64,000 bases of DNA from Trachythela sp. YZ-2020 (lineage: Eukaryota; Cnidaria; Anthozoa; Malacalcyonacea; Clavulariidae): assembly GCA_016169945.1 (NCBI GenBank), contig JADLSH010000196.1:124001-188000 (forward strand), given 5' to 3'. Under the pieces are notes generated by a model. That model had not been told where the DNA came from. It ran no database searches and was given only the letters and a program-made list of their open reading frames with translations. Shown piece by piece: positions 35,690 to 45,021 of the stretch (positions are counted from its first letter, which is position 1; every line of letters starts with the position of its first letter). The position numbers and the translations under genes were made by a program.

Positions 35690-36547
35690 CTAAGGAGATT
35701 GATTTTTTTTAAGTTCCGCCTGAGCTGAGCAATCAAGTTGAAATAGTTGTTGATCTTCTAATCTCATCGCGGTCAGCTGGCCACCCCACAAGCAACCTGT
35801 ATCCAGAGGAAAGACATTATGCTGAAACTTCTGTTGCTTTTGTTCGGCGATTTTATGTGTAGACCAGTGACCGAAGGCTATTTTTAGATCAGCGTTTTTC
35901 CTGCTTTTAACGCTATACCAGGGAACCCATGGGGCAGGTTGGCTGCCTGGCGGGCCTTTCTCGAAAAATTCCATCACGCCGCTTTCATCACAAAACCGCA
36001 AACGGGTAAAATAATTAGTGATACAGCGTAATCGCGCCATTCCAGTAAGATCATCTGACCAGACAGCCGGTTCATTGCCATAGATCGCAGAAAGATATTC
36101 CAGGTGATCTTCCCCAGATAAAGCTTGTTCCACTTCCGCGGCGAGTGATTTTATCTGTGCCAGTTCCCACTGTGGCGCAACACCAGCATGCAACATGCAA
36201 AAACCTAATTGCTCATCATGATGAAAAAGTGGTTGTTGACGAAGCCAATGAATCAGTTCATCTCGATCTGGTGCTTCTATTATTTCGTCGAAGCTATCTT
36301 TGCGTCGGCCTTTACCTCTAATCAGAACAGAGGCTAGCAGATGAATATCGTGATTACCTAACACGGTGATTGCACTATCACCCAGAGACTTAATAAAGCG
36401 CAGTACTTCTAACGACTGAGGGCCTCGATTAACCAGATCACCAACAAACCATAATGTATCTGATTCATTTGAAAAGCTTATCAGGTCAAGTAATTCGTTA
36501 AGTTGTTTATAACAGCCTTGAATATCGCCAATAGCATAAGTGGGCAT
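35690..36547 (-). CDS. apaH: diadenosine tetraphosphatase (symmetrical)
   Basis: 285 residues. All metallophosphatase motifs are seen: IGDIQGCYKQL, VGDLVNRGPQSLE, VLGNHDIHLLA, CMLHAGV, and later FGHWSTH. ApaH splits Ap4A into two ADP and removes Np4A caps from RNA. Its length equals that of the E. coli enzyme. It stands apart from its usual ksgA/apaG partners here. The spacer to the GNAT gene is about 170 bp and holds nothing notable. Confidence 0.95.
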   Translation of the reverse strand: MPTYAIGDIQGCYKQLNELLDLISFSNESDTLWFVGDLVNRGPQSLEVLRFIKSLGDSAITVLGNHDIHLLASVLIRGKGRRKDSFDEIIEAPDRDELIHWLRQQPLFHHDEQLGFCMLHAGVAPQWELAQIKSLAAEVEQALSGEDHLEYLSAIYGNEPAVWSDDLTGMARLRCITNYFTRLRFCDESGVMEFFEKGPPGSQPAPWVPWYSVKSRKNADLKIAFGHWSTHKIAEQKQQKFQHNVFPLDTGCLWGGQLTAMRLEDQQLFQLDCSAQAELKKNQSP

Positions 36548-36718
36548 AATGAATTCTTATTATAAAGAGAGTTAGAGATAAATAGTGGCAGATTTAATGA
36601 CGGAAAACACTCTTTTCACATCAATAATATTGTGTTTCTTAATATCTTTCCCTTCATAAGGTTACACGTTTGAATTAATGGTTATATTTTCGCGTCTCTT
36701 CTGTTCTAGTGCCTGCTG

Positions 36719-37210
36719 TCAAATTAGTTCTTTAGACATTAATGAGACGAGATTATCGCCATTATTTGTTTCCTGTTGTCCGATTTCTTTAAAGCCTATT
36801 TTTTGATGAAAAGCGATAGAATTTGGATTGGCTGGTTTTAAATTTACTTCGCAGGTTAGTCTAGGCGCAATAATCTTACTAAAATCTTCCAAAGAGTTAT
36901 AGATTAGCGCACCGATACCCTGGCCAATATATTCCGGTGCAATTACAACCCGATCAATATAAACAAAGTGTTCATAGCGTTCAGAAAACCATTGGTAGTT
37001 CGGGCTTTTATAACTCTGCCCTGGTGCAAGGGCGATTATAAAACCAGCAATGCAATTTCCTTCTTTAGCAGTTGTGAAATAAAAAGACTGACCTGCCAGC
37101 GTTGATAATTCAACTTCATTGATGATGCTGACATGCGGGTAGGCATTATTGTTGAGTTCAAGAATGGGCTGGTAGTCGGAGGCTAAGGCTGTAGTCAAAA
37201 TTATAGACAT
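36719..37210 (-). CDS. GNAT-family N-acetyltransferase
   Basis: 163 residues. The CoA-binding block is RVVIAPEYIGQGIGALIYNSLEDF, with the Q/RxxGxG/A pattern (GQGIGAL), and it closes with ANPNSIAFHQKIGFKEIGQQ, a typical GNAT motif B. A good ribosome-binding site (GGGAGA) precedes the ATG. Substrate unknown. It is separated from the LysR-type gene by 90 bp on the same strand. Confidence 0.9.
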   Translation of the reverse strand: MSIILTTALASDYQPILELNNNAYPHVSIINEVELSTLAGQSFYFTTAKEGNCIAGFIIALAPGQSYKSPNYQWFSERYEHFVYIDRVVIAPEYIGQGIGALIYNSLEDFSKIIAPRLTCEVNLKPANPNSIAFHQKIGFKEIGQQETNNGDNLVSLMSKELI

Positions 37211-37299
37211 AATTTTTCTCCCACGATGTTAAAAGCTGCACGTAGTAAACTTTAGTCTTACAAAAACCGACGTTAATCTCAAGCTATTTGCATTACAGA

Positions 37300-38190
37300 T
37301 CAAGACCAACGATCAGCATATTTTTCGATCAGCAGATCTACAAATAAACGTACTTTCGGAGATAAATGTCGATTACTGGGATATACCGCCCAGATGCCAT
37401 CATCTGTAGGTTGGTGTTTTTCAAGACAACTGATCAGGTTGCCACTGTCGAGCGCATTACGCACATAGAACTCAGGCAATTGAGCGATACCGATACCGCA
37501 CTCTGCAGCTTGTAGTAAGGCATAGCCGTTATTGCAGTGCCAGCTACCTTCTATTCTGACATGGTTCTGTTTTCCTCTTGAATCTTTAAAGTGCCATGTG
37601 GGTAGCGAACCGATCAGACAATTATGATCCTTTAAATCAGCAATGGTTTCAGGTTTTCCATGTTGTTCGGTGTAAGTTGGGCTTGCACAAACAAAGAGCA
37701 TACGTGAGGCGATACGGCGTGCGATCAGGGATGAGTCCTGTAGTACGCCTGATCGAATCGCCAGGTCATATCCCTCAGTGATCAAATCTACTGTCCGATC
37801 AGTAAAATCAAGAACGATACTCAGCTCAGGATAATTCTGCATAAATTCTGCAGCAGCAGGGGCGACATAATTTTCACCAAAAGCACCAGCAACGGTAATT
37901 CTTAATGTTCCGCGCGGTGATTCCTGCATGTCCATAATGGCTTGTTCTGCTTCATCTAATGCGCTGAGGTTATCTCTGATGCGTAGATAGAAAGATTCAC
38001 CCAGATCGGTGAGCACCACATTTCGGGTCGAACGTTTGAGGAGTTGAACACCCAGACGCTCTTCCAGACGATTAATTTGGCGGCTGACATGTGCTTTAGA
38101 GACATTCAACTTGTCTGCCGCTCGAGAAAAACCTTTCAATTCAGCCACTTTTATAAAGGTGTCGAGGTTATCCAGACGGTTCAGAGTCAC
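37300..38190 (-). CDS. LysR-family transcriptional regulator
   Basis: 296 residues with an N-terminal winged HTH (NLDTFIKVAELKGFSRAADKLNVSKAHVSRQINRLEERLG, seen here as FSRAADKLNVSKAHVSRQI) and a periplasmic-binding-like effector domain. It is divergent from the gene for a GlcG/HbpS-like protein, with a perfect 20-bp palindrome between them. Regulation of that gene is the natural expectation. Effector unknown. Within LysR it falls among the 'CrgA-type' group by its RSTRNVVLTDLGESFY block. Confidence 0.93.
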   Translation of the reverse strand: MTLNRLDNLDTFIKVAELKGFSRAADKLNVSKAHVSRQINRLEERLGVQLLKRSTRNVVLTDLGESFYLRIRDNLSALDEAEQAIMDMQESPRGTLRITVAGAFGENYVAPAAAEFMQNYPELSIVLDFTDRTVDLITEGYDLAIRSGVLQDSSLIARRIASRMLFVCASPTYTEQHGKPETIADLKDHNCLIGSLPTWHFKDSRGKQNHVRIEGSWHCNNGYALLQAAECGIGIAQLPEFYVRNALDSGNLISCLEKHQPTDDGIWAVYPSNRHLSPKVRLFVDLLIEKYADRWS

Positions 38191-38232
38191 TAGAGAACGC
38201 CTCCTTTTATAGTCAGAAAATAGTATTTTACA

Positions 38233-38252
38233 TTGTTTCTATATAGAAACAA
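38233..38252. promoter_or_regulatory. palindromic LysR-type operator
   Basis: A perfect 20-bp palindrome (TTGTTTCTAT and its complement) containing the T-N11-A core expected for LysR regulators. A half-site (TATAGGAACAATA) recurs at about 38283-38295, just in front of the -10 box TATAAT at 38294-38299. Confidence 0.75.
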
Positions 38253-38354
38253 AGATAGTCATGTTGGGGTATTCTAAAAATATATAGGAACAATATAATG
38301 CTCATAGTGAATTTATCACTACTAAGAATTAACCTTTTAAATCGAGATTAAATA

Positions 38355-39098
38355 ATGAAAAAAATAATTTTACCCATGATCTTAACGGCTGTATTTAGTA
38401 CGCCGGTTTTTGCCGATACTTGTGCGCATCTTCCTGGCCACGCGGTATTAGAAAAGGCTTTGAAGAGTGTTGTTAATACAACAAGTGATGAAGCTAATGG
38501 TGGACTGGAACTGAATATGTGGGCCACTCTGGTCGCTAGAGACGGCACTGTTTGCGCGGTTGCTATCTCAGGTGAAAATGCGGGTGACCAATGGCCTGGT
38601 AGCCGACTGATTTCCGCACAGAAAGCGAATACTGCAAATGCCTTTAGTCTTCCTGGATTGGCTTTGTCCTCAGCCAATCTGTGGAAAGCGACCCAACCTG
38701 GGGGCAGCCTTTATGGTCTGCAACTGAGTAATCCGGTTAATATTGAAGTGGCGTATCGTGGTGAATATACCGACTTCGGCCAAGAACAGGATCCGATGGT
38801 AAAAGGTAGAATTGGTGGTGTTAATGTCTTCGGTGGAGGTTTGGCGCTTTACAACGAAAAGGGAGAAATCGTTGGTGGTATTGGTGTGAGTGGTGATACT
38901 TCTTGTGCAGATCATAATGTTGCCTGGAAGACGCGTCATGCTATGGATTTGAACTACGTACCAAAAGGCGTCTCTTCTACTGGCGACGACAATATTATCT
39001 ATGAAGAAGCTAATGGTTTTTCTCACCCAGAATGTGGTGGGAGCGAAGCTGATATTGCTCGTAATTTACCAACGACGCATCCAATTATCAGTAAGTAG
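38355..39098 (+). CDS. exported GlcG/HbpS-like heme-binding family protein
   Basis: 247 residues with a signal peptide (ILPMILTAVFSTPVFAD). The core fits the GlcG/HbpS fold: MWATLVARDGTVCAVAISGE, SRLISAQKANTANAF, KGRIGGVNVFGGGLALYNEKGEIVGGIGVSG, DHNVAWKTRHAMDL. These proteins bind haem or small ligands in some species. It is divergent from a LysR gene. Its termination signal at 39139-39167 is shared with the convergent fae-like gene. Confidence 0.86.
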   Translation: MKKIILPMILTAVFSTPVFADTCAHLPGHAVLEKALKSVVNTTSDEANGGLELNMWATLVARDGTVCAVAISGENAGDQWPGSRLISAQKANTANAFSLPGLALSSANLWKATQPGGSLYGLQLSNPVNIEVAYRGEYTDFGQEQDPMVKGRIGGVNVFGGGLALYNEKGEIVGGIGVSGDTSCADHNVAWKTRHAMDLNYVPKGVSSTGDDNIIYEEANGFSHPECGGSEADIARNLPTTHPIISK

Positions 39099-39138
39099 TT
39101 CTTTGTCTTAAAGTGCTAACTTAGATTATCTGGTAATG

Positions 39139-39167
39139 CCAGCCTCCGGTGACGGAGGCTGGTCTTT
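39139..39167. terminator. strong hairpin between convergent genes
   Basis: CCAGCCTCCG and its complement form a 10-bp perfect stem with a GTGA loop, followed by TCTTTC. It can serve both the plus-strand heme-binding gene and the fae-like gene. Confidence 0.75.
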
Positions 39168-39191
39168 CAGGTTTTTGCTATCGCTGTGCGA

Positions 39192-39737
39192 TTAGCTACC
39201 AGAGTTACCAGGGTTATACATCTCATGTTTGACTGTATCGCGCTGACTAATGAGATCATCAATAGAGGGTTCATTATTCATCGCCCTTGATACTGCAAGC
39301 TTGGTTGCATCGTAATTATTTTTATACAGATCGTCATGATCAATATTTTCAACTTTCGGTAAAGATGGATCGATCCATACCAGGCAGATGATGCAAAGAT
39401 CATTCACTTGGTCTTTAGGGATCACGCCATCGCTTACGCTATCGACAATGGCATCAGAAATAGCTGATTGAACTGTGCCACCATAGAGATTTACATAAGC
39501 ACTGTTCTTGATGGTGACTTTACTTGCTAACATGGTTGGTGGGCGAACCATATGATTACAGGCGCGAACGGCAAACATATTTGTGTGTCCTGCGCTTTGC
39601 GCCATCATATTCGCAAAAGCCTGGCCTACAGGGCCGTTAATGTCTCCGATCAGAATTTCAGGCATAGCATCTGTTGGTTGCCCACTATCGGCAAAAACCG
39701 TGGCTTCACCTGCGCGCATAGTTATAGTTTCACTCAT
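39192..39737 (-). CDS. formaldehyde-activating enzyme (Fae) family protein, catalytic His replaced
   Basis: 181 residues. The Fae core is easy to see: GQAFANMMAQSAGHTNMFAVR, MLASKVTIKN, GTVQSAISDAIVDSVSDGVIPKDQ, then NYDATKLAVSRAMNNEPS. True Fae condenses formaldehyde with tetrahydromethanopterin. When MPEILIGDINGPVG is aligned with the known catalytic segment (A-His-Ile-Asp...IIGPRG), position 17 of Fae is Met25 here instead of His. So this is probably one of the Fae-like paralogues without formaldehyde-condensing activity. AAAGGAG precedes the ATG. There are no methanopterin genes in this window. Confidence 0.85.
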   Translation of the reverse strand: MSETITMRAGEATVFADSGQPTDAMPEILIGDINGPVGQAFANMMAQSAGHTNMFAVRACNHMVRPPTMLASKVTIKNSAYVNLYGGTVQSAISDAIVDSVSDGVIPKDQVNDLCIICLVWIDPSLPKVENIDHDDLYKNNYDATKLAVSRAMNNEPSIDDLISQRDTVKHEMYNPGNSGS

Positions 39738-39980
39738 AAATAGTCTCCTTTGGATTTTTTTAGATAATGATTTTTTTAAAATGATAGTGATTACTGAACT
39801 GCAGGTTGATCTTGGCTAGACCATTTTTATAAAGCAAGGGTTTCATCAGGTCAGTTTACGACTTTATTTTCAACTAGATGAAGATTCTCTAAATGTGTTG
39901 GAATGATAGAAATTACTCATTGCACCATGGATAAAAAAATAGTCTAATGTTGCAATGCAGCAGACGAGAAGAGTATAAAA

Positions 39981-40751
39981 ATGCGAAGAGTCATATTTAA
40001 TCAGAAAGGTGGTGTTGGCAAATCCACGATTACTTGTAATCTGGCGGCAGTCAGTGCGCATAATGGTCTTAAGACATTGGTCGTTGATCTGGATACGCAA
40101 GCTAATAGTACGCGTTATCTAACTGGTGAACCGGGAATCGACTTTGAAAATACGGTTGCCGATCTATTTGATCAGACGCTTAATTTCTCGTTTTATCCCA
40201 AAGCAACGGCAGAGTTTGTACATGAAACGCCGTTCCCCAATCTTTTTGTTATGCCAGCACATCCTCAGCTGGAAGAACTACAGGGTAAGCTGGAGTCTCG
40301 GCATAAAATTTATAAGCTGCGTGAAGCGCTTGAAGAACTGGATGAATTTGATGCCGTTTATATCGATACGCCACCTGCATTAAATTTTTATTCACGTTCC
40401 GCATTAATCGCGGCTAATAATTGCCTTATTCCTTTCGATTGTGATGACTTTTCACGACAGGCGCTTTATACCCTGATGAACTCTATTCAGGAGATTACGA
40501 TGGATCATAATCGTGATTTGCAGGTGGAAGGGATTATTGTTAACCAGTTTCAACCACGGGCCAGATTGCCGCAGCAACTCGTTGATGAGTTAAGCCAGGA
40601 AGGGCAACGTGTGATGAATACCAAGATCAGTAGCTCCGTGAAGATCAAAGAATCTCATTCTGTATCGAAGCCGATGATTAATTTTTTACCGAAGCATAAG
40701 ATTACTGAAGAGTATCAGAATTTATTTGATGAGTTGACTGGCGACGTCTAG
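39981..40751 (+). CDS. ParA-family ATPase
   Basis: 256 residues. Deviant Walker [14 protein letters not shown] at the very N-terminus, switch I around [12 protein letters not shown], Walker B-like [12 protein letters not shown]. There is no parB partner nearby, so this is an orphan ParA/MinD-like protein rather than a chromosome-segregation pair. It may position another complex. A palindromic repeat half-copy lies directly after the stop. Confidence 0.92.
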   Translation: MRRVIFNQKGGVGKSTITCNLAAVSAHNGLKTLVVDLDTQANSTRYLTGEPGIDFENTVADLFDQTLNFSFYPKATAEFVHETPFPNLFVMPAHPQLEELQGKLESRHKIYKLREALEELDEFDAVYIDTPPALNFYSRSALIAANNCLIPFDCDDFSRQALYTLMNSIQEITMDHNRDLQVEGIIVNQFQPRARLPQQLVDELSQEGQRVMNTKISSSVKIKESHSVSKPMINFLPKHKITEEYQNLFDELTGDV

Positions 40752-40762
40752 CCGAGGTGGTT

Positions 40763-40802
40763 GTCATCCTGAGCATTAGCGAAGGATCTCAAGAACGAAG
40801 CC
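40763..40802. repeat. dispersed palindromic element, copy B (half)
   Basis: Only the right arm is present: GTCATCCTGAGC, then AGCGAAGGATCTC, then CGAAGCC. It sits between the parA stop and the convergent amidohydrolase gene. Confidence 0.7.
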
Positions 40803-40826
40803 ATAACGCTTGTCAGATACTATTGA

Positions 40827-41642
40827 TTATTCGATTAACGATAAAATAATCTCTCGTAAAACGGGTTTTAATCTGGCGGCTCTCTCCGCTAAATAGTCAA
40901 AGGATTCCTCATCCATATAACTATGCTGGGCAATTTCCATTTGGATGGTGTGAACGTTATTCGTTGGCTGTCCGTAATGTCGCGTTATATACCCACCGAC
41001 AAAACGGCCATTAACAACGGTATTCAATTCACTCTCATTATTGGCTTTAGAAAGAATTTTTTCGATGGGTGTTTGAAAACGTGGATCACAAGATTCATCC
41101 TTCGCTGTTCCTAAATTAAGATCAGGCAATACGCCATCAAACAAACGAGGAACTTCCGAGCGGATGGAATGAGCATCGTAGATCAAGGCATAACCATGTT
41201 GCGCTTTTACCCGTTCGATCTGAGTCTGTAATTCATCGTGATAAGGTTGCCAGTATTGGTGGATACGTTGTTGGATAACATCATCATTAACGATTTTTTC
41301 TTGCGCCTTACCATCTACATGATCATCTACATAAAGGGGTTCACCAGCAAAGGTTGTGATCGGACAAACATCAGTAGATGCCTGACCCGGATAGAGCGGA
41401 TTGTTATCGGCACTACGATTTAGATCAACCACATAACGGCTGTAGTTTGCCTTGATCAGGGTGACATCTAATGACTGTATAAACTCATACAATTGTGGAA
41501 TATGCCAGTCCGTATCAGGTAACGTTTTGGCGTGATCAGTGAATACTGATTGCAGATCATCAGGCAGAGACAGTCCTGAGTGCGGCATACTGATAATCAG
41601 GGGCGATTGTCCTTCGCTTAATTCAAAAAGTGCATCAGCCAT
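40827..41642 (-). CDS. N-formylglutamate amidohydrolase
   Basis: 271 residues. Typical blocks are SMPHSGLSLPDDL, DTDWHIPQLYEF, NYSRYVVDLNR, YDAHSIRSEVP, GYITRHYGQP and IQMEIAQHSYM. The family hydrolyses N-formylglutamate in histidine degradation or other N-formyl compounds. No hut genes are nearby. It is followed upstream-to-downstream by an S4-domain gene on the same strand, 22 bp away, so the two may share an mRNA. Confidence 0.92.
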   Translation of the reverse strand: MADALFELSEGQSPLIISMPHSGLSLPDDLQSVFTDHAKTLPDTDWHIPQLYEFIQSLDVTLIKANYSRYVVDLNRSADNNPLYPGQASTDVCPITTFAGEPLYVDDHVDGKAQEKIVNDDVIQQRIHQYWQPYHDELQTQIERVKAQHGYALIYDAHSIRSEVPRLFDGVLPDLNLGTAKDESCDPRFQTPIEKILSKANNESELNTVVNGRFVGGYITRHYGQPTNNVHTIQMEIAQHSYMDEESFDYLAERAARLKPVLREIILSLIE

Positions 41643-41664
41643 GATTAGTCCTTATTAATAGTTG

Positions 41665-41895
41665 TTAATCCAGGGGCGCGTAGGAGATTCTCATTTGGTC
41701 GTCACCAAATTCGATAATATCGCCATTGATAATTTTTTTGCGTTTACGAGTTTCGGTCTCGCCATTAACCTTTACCAGGCCATCAGCAATCGCGAGTTTA
41801 GCTTCGCCGCCACTGGACAGTAAGCCTTCAAATTTAAGGATTTTATAAAGCTCCACAGGTTCGTCGTGGATTTCAACAATTCGGTAATTATTCAT
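41665..41895 (-). CDS. S4-domain RNA-binding protein (YbcJ-like)
   Basis: 76 residues, one S4 domain: LYKILKFEGLLSSGGEAKLAIADGLVKVNGETETRKRKKI. The small stand-alone S4 proteins bind structured RNA, possibly ribosomal. It precedes the amidohydrolase gene on the minus strand. Its own upstream 190 bp, shared with the divergent hemH, holds no clear feature. Confidence 0.9.
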   Translation of the reverse strand: MNNYRIVEIHDEPVELYKILKFEGLLSSGGEAKLAIADGLVKVNGETETRKRKKIINGDIIEFGDDQMRISYAPLD

Positions 41896-42088
41896 TATAA
41901 ATTTCTTGATTGTAATGGATCGACTTGAGGGACTTTCTTTGTCCTGAGTCGATTATTGTAAGGAATTTGATGATAAATTTCCTGCACTGGCACGTTAGAT
42001 CTATTAACATACTTATGAAATTTCTATGGGCATTTCATCAAGCCAGTAAAGTTCACAGAAAGCTGGTCAGAAAATATCTATAAATCAT

Positions 42089-43159
42089 ATGGTTGAAAGT
42101 GAAATAATGAAAATCAGCAGCGAAGTGTCAGAGGTTCAGAATCATCCTCCTGTCAGTGTCGGTAAGGTCGGGGTTTTAATTGTTAATCTCGGCACACCTA
42201 GTGAATGTACGGTCGGTTCTGTCAGAAAATTTCTTGCTGAATTTCTTTCTGATCGTCGAGTTATCGAGATGTCACCCCTTCTGTGGAAGCCTATTCTGCA
42301 CGGCATTATTTTACGTACCCGTCCTGGCAAGGTTGCGCATGCATATGAAAAAATCTGGTTTCAGGATACAGATGAATCCCCCCTGCGTTTTTATACCCGT
42401 CGTCAGGCTGAGTTATTAAACGAACAGCTAAGCAGCGAAAGTGGCAACCTGGTTGTGAGATGGGCAATGCGTTATGGCGATCCATCTATCCAGGATGAAA
42501 TGAATATCTTAGAGGAGCAGGGCTGCGACAAGATATTGATCGTGCCGATGTATCCTCAATACAGTGCAACCACAACGGCTACGGTGACAGATAAGGTTTT
42601 TGATATCCTCAAAAAATGTCGTCTGCAACCGACGATCAGGGTTGTGCCTCCATTTTACGATCATGAGCTTTATATCCGGGCTATTGGCGATTCTATTCAC
42701 CGTTACCTGAAACATGCTGAAGTAAAGCCAGATATGATCCTGGCGTCTTTTCATGGCTTACCTAAAGAGAATTTGGGTAAAGGTGATCCTTACTTTTGTC
42801 ACTGCGCGAAAACAACACGGCTATTGAAGGAGTATTTGTCTATTTCTGGGAATGCCTCTGAAGATTTTTTCAAGATGACCTTTCAGTCGCGTTTTGGTCC
42901 CAAAGAGTGGTTACAACCCTACACGGACAAAACCCTGCAAACCATCGCAAAAGAGGGGATTCAACATGTAGCCGTGATCACGCCTGGTTTTCCCGCTGAT
43001 TGTCTGGAAACATTAGAAGAAATGAACATGGTTAATCGTGATCTATTTCTGCAAGCGGGTGGAGAAAGCTATAACTACATTCCTTGCTTGAATGATTCTG
43101 CAGCCGGGATCAGCATGCTTTATGGTTTGATCACTCAGGAACTTGAGGGTTGGGTTTGA
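42089..43159 (+). CDS. hemH: ferrochelatase
   Basis: 356 residues. Family blocks: VGVLIVNLGTPSECTVGSVRKFLAEFLSD, YRPMYPQYSATTTATV-type segment (VPMYPQYSATTTATV), ASFHGLPKENLGKGDPY with the catalytic His, FQSRFGPKEWLQPYTD, and TPGFPADCLETLEEM with the Glu pair. It inserts Fe2+ into protoporphyrin IX as the last step of haem synthesis, at the membrane. The ATG at 42089 lacks a strong ribosome-binding site; another ATG 18 bases later is possible. Confidence 0.96.
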   Translation: MVESEIMKISSEVSEVQNHPPVSVGKVGVLIVNLGTPSECTVGSVRKFLAEFLSDRRVIEMSPLLWKPILHGIILRTRPGKVAHAYEKIWFQDTDESPLRFYTRRQAELLNEQLSSESGNLVVRWAMRYGDPSIQDEMNILEEQGCDKILIVPMYPQYSATTTATVTDKVFDILKKCRLQPTIRVVPPFYDHELYIRAIGDSIHRYLKHAEVKPDMILASFHGLPKENLGKGDPYFCHCAKTTRLLKEYLSISGNASEDFFKMTFQSRFGPKEWLQPYTDKTLQTIAKEGIQHVAVITPGFPADCLETLEEMNMVNRDLFLQAGGESYNYIPCLNDSAAGISMLYGLITQELEGWV

Positions 43160-43211
43160 TTCTAAGGAAGATAAAGCTTCCTGATAGACCTCTGAGTAAG
43201 AGCTAAAACAC

Positions 43212-44735
43212 ATGGCGAATGCCGAAAAACTTTTCGAAACAATAGCAAATTACACCTACGACTGGGAATCCTGGATAGGGCAGGATGGAAAGCTGTTATG
43301 GGTTAATCCAGCAGTGCAGCGCATGACGGGTTATTCCACATCAGATTGCCTCAGTATGCCCGATTACCCGCTACCCATTGTGGATGCTGAAGATCGTGAC
43401 AAGATCGCGCAATTCCTGGCCTCAGCAGTTGATGGTAGTAGTGGTAACGATATTGAGTTCCGCATTCGTCATAAGCATGGGCAGTTACGTTGGGCTGCAG
43501 TGTCCTGGCAAACGATTTATGACAGTGATGGCGATGAGCTTGGCTTTCGTACCAGCGTACGTGACATCACACAGCGCAAGCAGGTGGAGTGGGATCTACA
43601 GGCAGCTTATGAAGAGGCCGAGCGCGCCAATCAGGCAATGTCCAAATTTCTTGCCGCAGCCAGTCATGATCTTCGTCAACCATTACAAGCAGCAGGGTTA
43701 TTCGTCGGTGCGCTTGATGCACATGCGAATGATCCAAAACTCAGCAAGATTGTTGATTCCTTACGCGAGTGTTTACACAGTGCGAATGATCTTCTCGAAA
43801 TATTGCTCGACCTGTCTCGCCTGGATGCAGGTACCGTTGGTGTAGAACCGCGAGCATTTGCAATTATTGATCTGCTTGATCATATGGATACGGAGTTTAG
43901 TGCAACTGCTCGCGCAGCGAATATTTCGCTTGAAACAGTTGCCAGTAGTGCGTTTGTTTATACTGATCCGGTACTCCTGACACGGATTATCGATAACCTT
44001 GTTGCTAATGCGATCCGCTATAACAAGCGTGGGCGTGTCGTGGTCGGCGTACGCCATCGTGGAGAAACGATCAGGTTGGAAGTCTGGGATAACGGAATAG
44101 GTATTGCGGAAGAACAGATGGAGAATATTTTCGGTGAATTTTATCAGATAGGGAATCCTGAGCGCGATCGGACTCGTGGTTTAGGGCTCGGGTTATCCGT
44201 GGTTCGTCGTGTTACACAATTACTGAATTTAAAGCTGGAAGTTAAGTCCTGGCCTGAACGTGGCTCTGTATTTTCTGTCGAGATCCCCCTTGCTCCTGAA
44301 GGTATGAACATTATTTCTGAAGAGAATCGTCCCCTGGTTTCTGCATTATCCGGCCTGACGGTGGCCGCTATTGATGATGAACCTTTGCAGCTGGCAGCAC
44401 TTGAAGCGTTTCTCTCTGTATATGATTGCCGGGCGATCACTGAGACAACGCTGGATAAGATGGTCATAAGATTGGCAAAAGAAGACGTGATCCCCGATAT
44501 CATCATTGCCGACTATCGGTTACGCGGTGGTATGACAGGCGTTCAGGCCATCAAGTTTCTTAGAAGAGAGCTAGGGCAATCTTTCCCGGCAATGTTGATC
44601 ACAGGAGATACCGAGCCAGGTAGAATTTCTGAAGCTAATGAAAGTGGATTTTTGATCTTACATAAGCCAGTTGATCCGGATGAATTCGTGACGACTATTT
44701 CGAAAGTACTAGATGCTGATAAGGTGAACGATTAG
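43212..44735 (+). CDS. hybrid PAS histidine kinase with receiver domain
   Basis: 507 residues, soluble. PAS at about 5-125 (YSTSDCLSMPDYPL, SVRDITQRKQVE). H-box SHDLRQPLQA gives His152 as the phosphorylation site. The HATPase boxes are NLVANAIRYN, VWDNGIGIAEEQ and GLGLGLSVVRR. A receiver at about 380-505 has DDEP, ADYRLRGG (Asp434) and HKPVD. It autophosphorylates and passes phosphate to its own receiver and probably to the NarL-type regulator encoded 290 bp away, convergent. The input signal is unknown; no membrane segment suggests a cytoplasmic sensor. Confidence 0.93.
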   Translation: MANAEKLFETIANYTYDWESWIGQDGKLLWVNPAVQRMTGYSTSDCLSMPDYPLPIVDAEDRDKIAQFLASAVDGSSGNDIEFRIRHKHGQLRWAAVSWQTIYDSDGDELGFRTSVRDITQRKQVEWDLQAAYEEAERANQAMSKFLAAASHDLRQPLQAAGLFVGALDAHANDPKLSKIVDSLRECLHSANDLLEILLDLSRLDAGTVGVEPRAFAIIDLLDHMDTEFSATARAANISLETVASSAFVYTDPVLLTRIIDNLVANAIRYNKRGRVVVGVRHRGETIRLEVWDNGIGIAEEQMENIFGEFYQIGNPERDRTRGLGLGLSVVRRVTQLLNLKLEVKSWPERGSVFSVEIPLAPEGMNIISEENRPLVSALSGLTVAAIDDEPLQLAALEAFLSVYDCRAITETTLDKMVIRLAKEDVIPDIIIADYRLRGGMTGVQAIKFLRRELGQSFPAMLITGDTEPGRISEANESGFLILHKPVDPDEFVTTISKVLDADKVND

Positions 44736-44799
44736 CGAATTGAACAAGATCAGTTAAGGTTAAGGATTAATAGTATTCGCACCAGTCGTTTGTTGTAAT

Positions 44800-44894
44800 G
44801 GCTTCGTTCCTGAGATTCTTCCTCCTGAAGTCGTCAGAATGACCACTTTACTCTGTCATCCTGAGCCTTAGCGAAGGATCTCGATATCGAAGCC
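44800..44894. repeat. dispersed palindromic element, copy C
   Basis: A full-length copy: GGCTTCGTTCC...GAGATTCTTC...TCAGAATGAC on the left, GTCATCCTGAGC...AGCGAAGGATCTCG...CGAAGCC on the right. It fills most of the space between the kinase gene and the convergent regulator gene. Confidence 0.8.
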
Positions 44895-45021
44895 TCACAG
44901 CTAGAATTTAACCAGTTGAATTAATAGAATAAACTGTTTTTCTTATTCCGAATTCAGGTTGAATAAGACGTTTGACCGTCTGTGCAACAAGATCTCTGAG
45001 TATAGAAGAGAGTGTGGAAGG

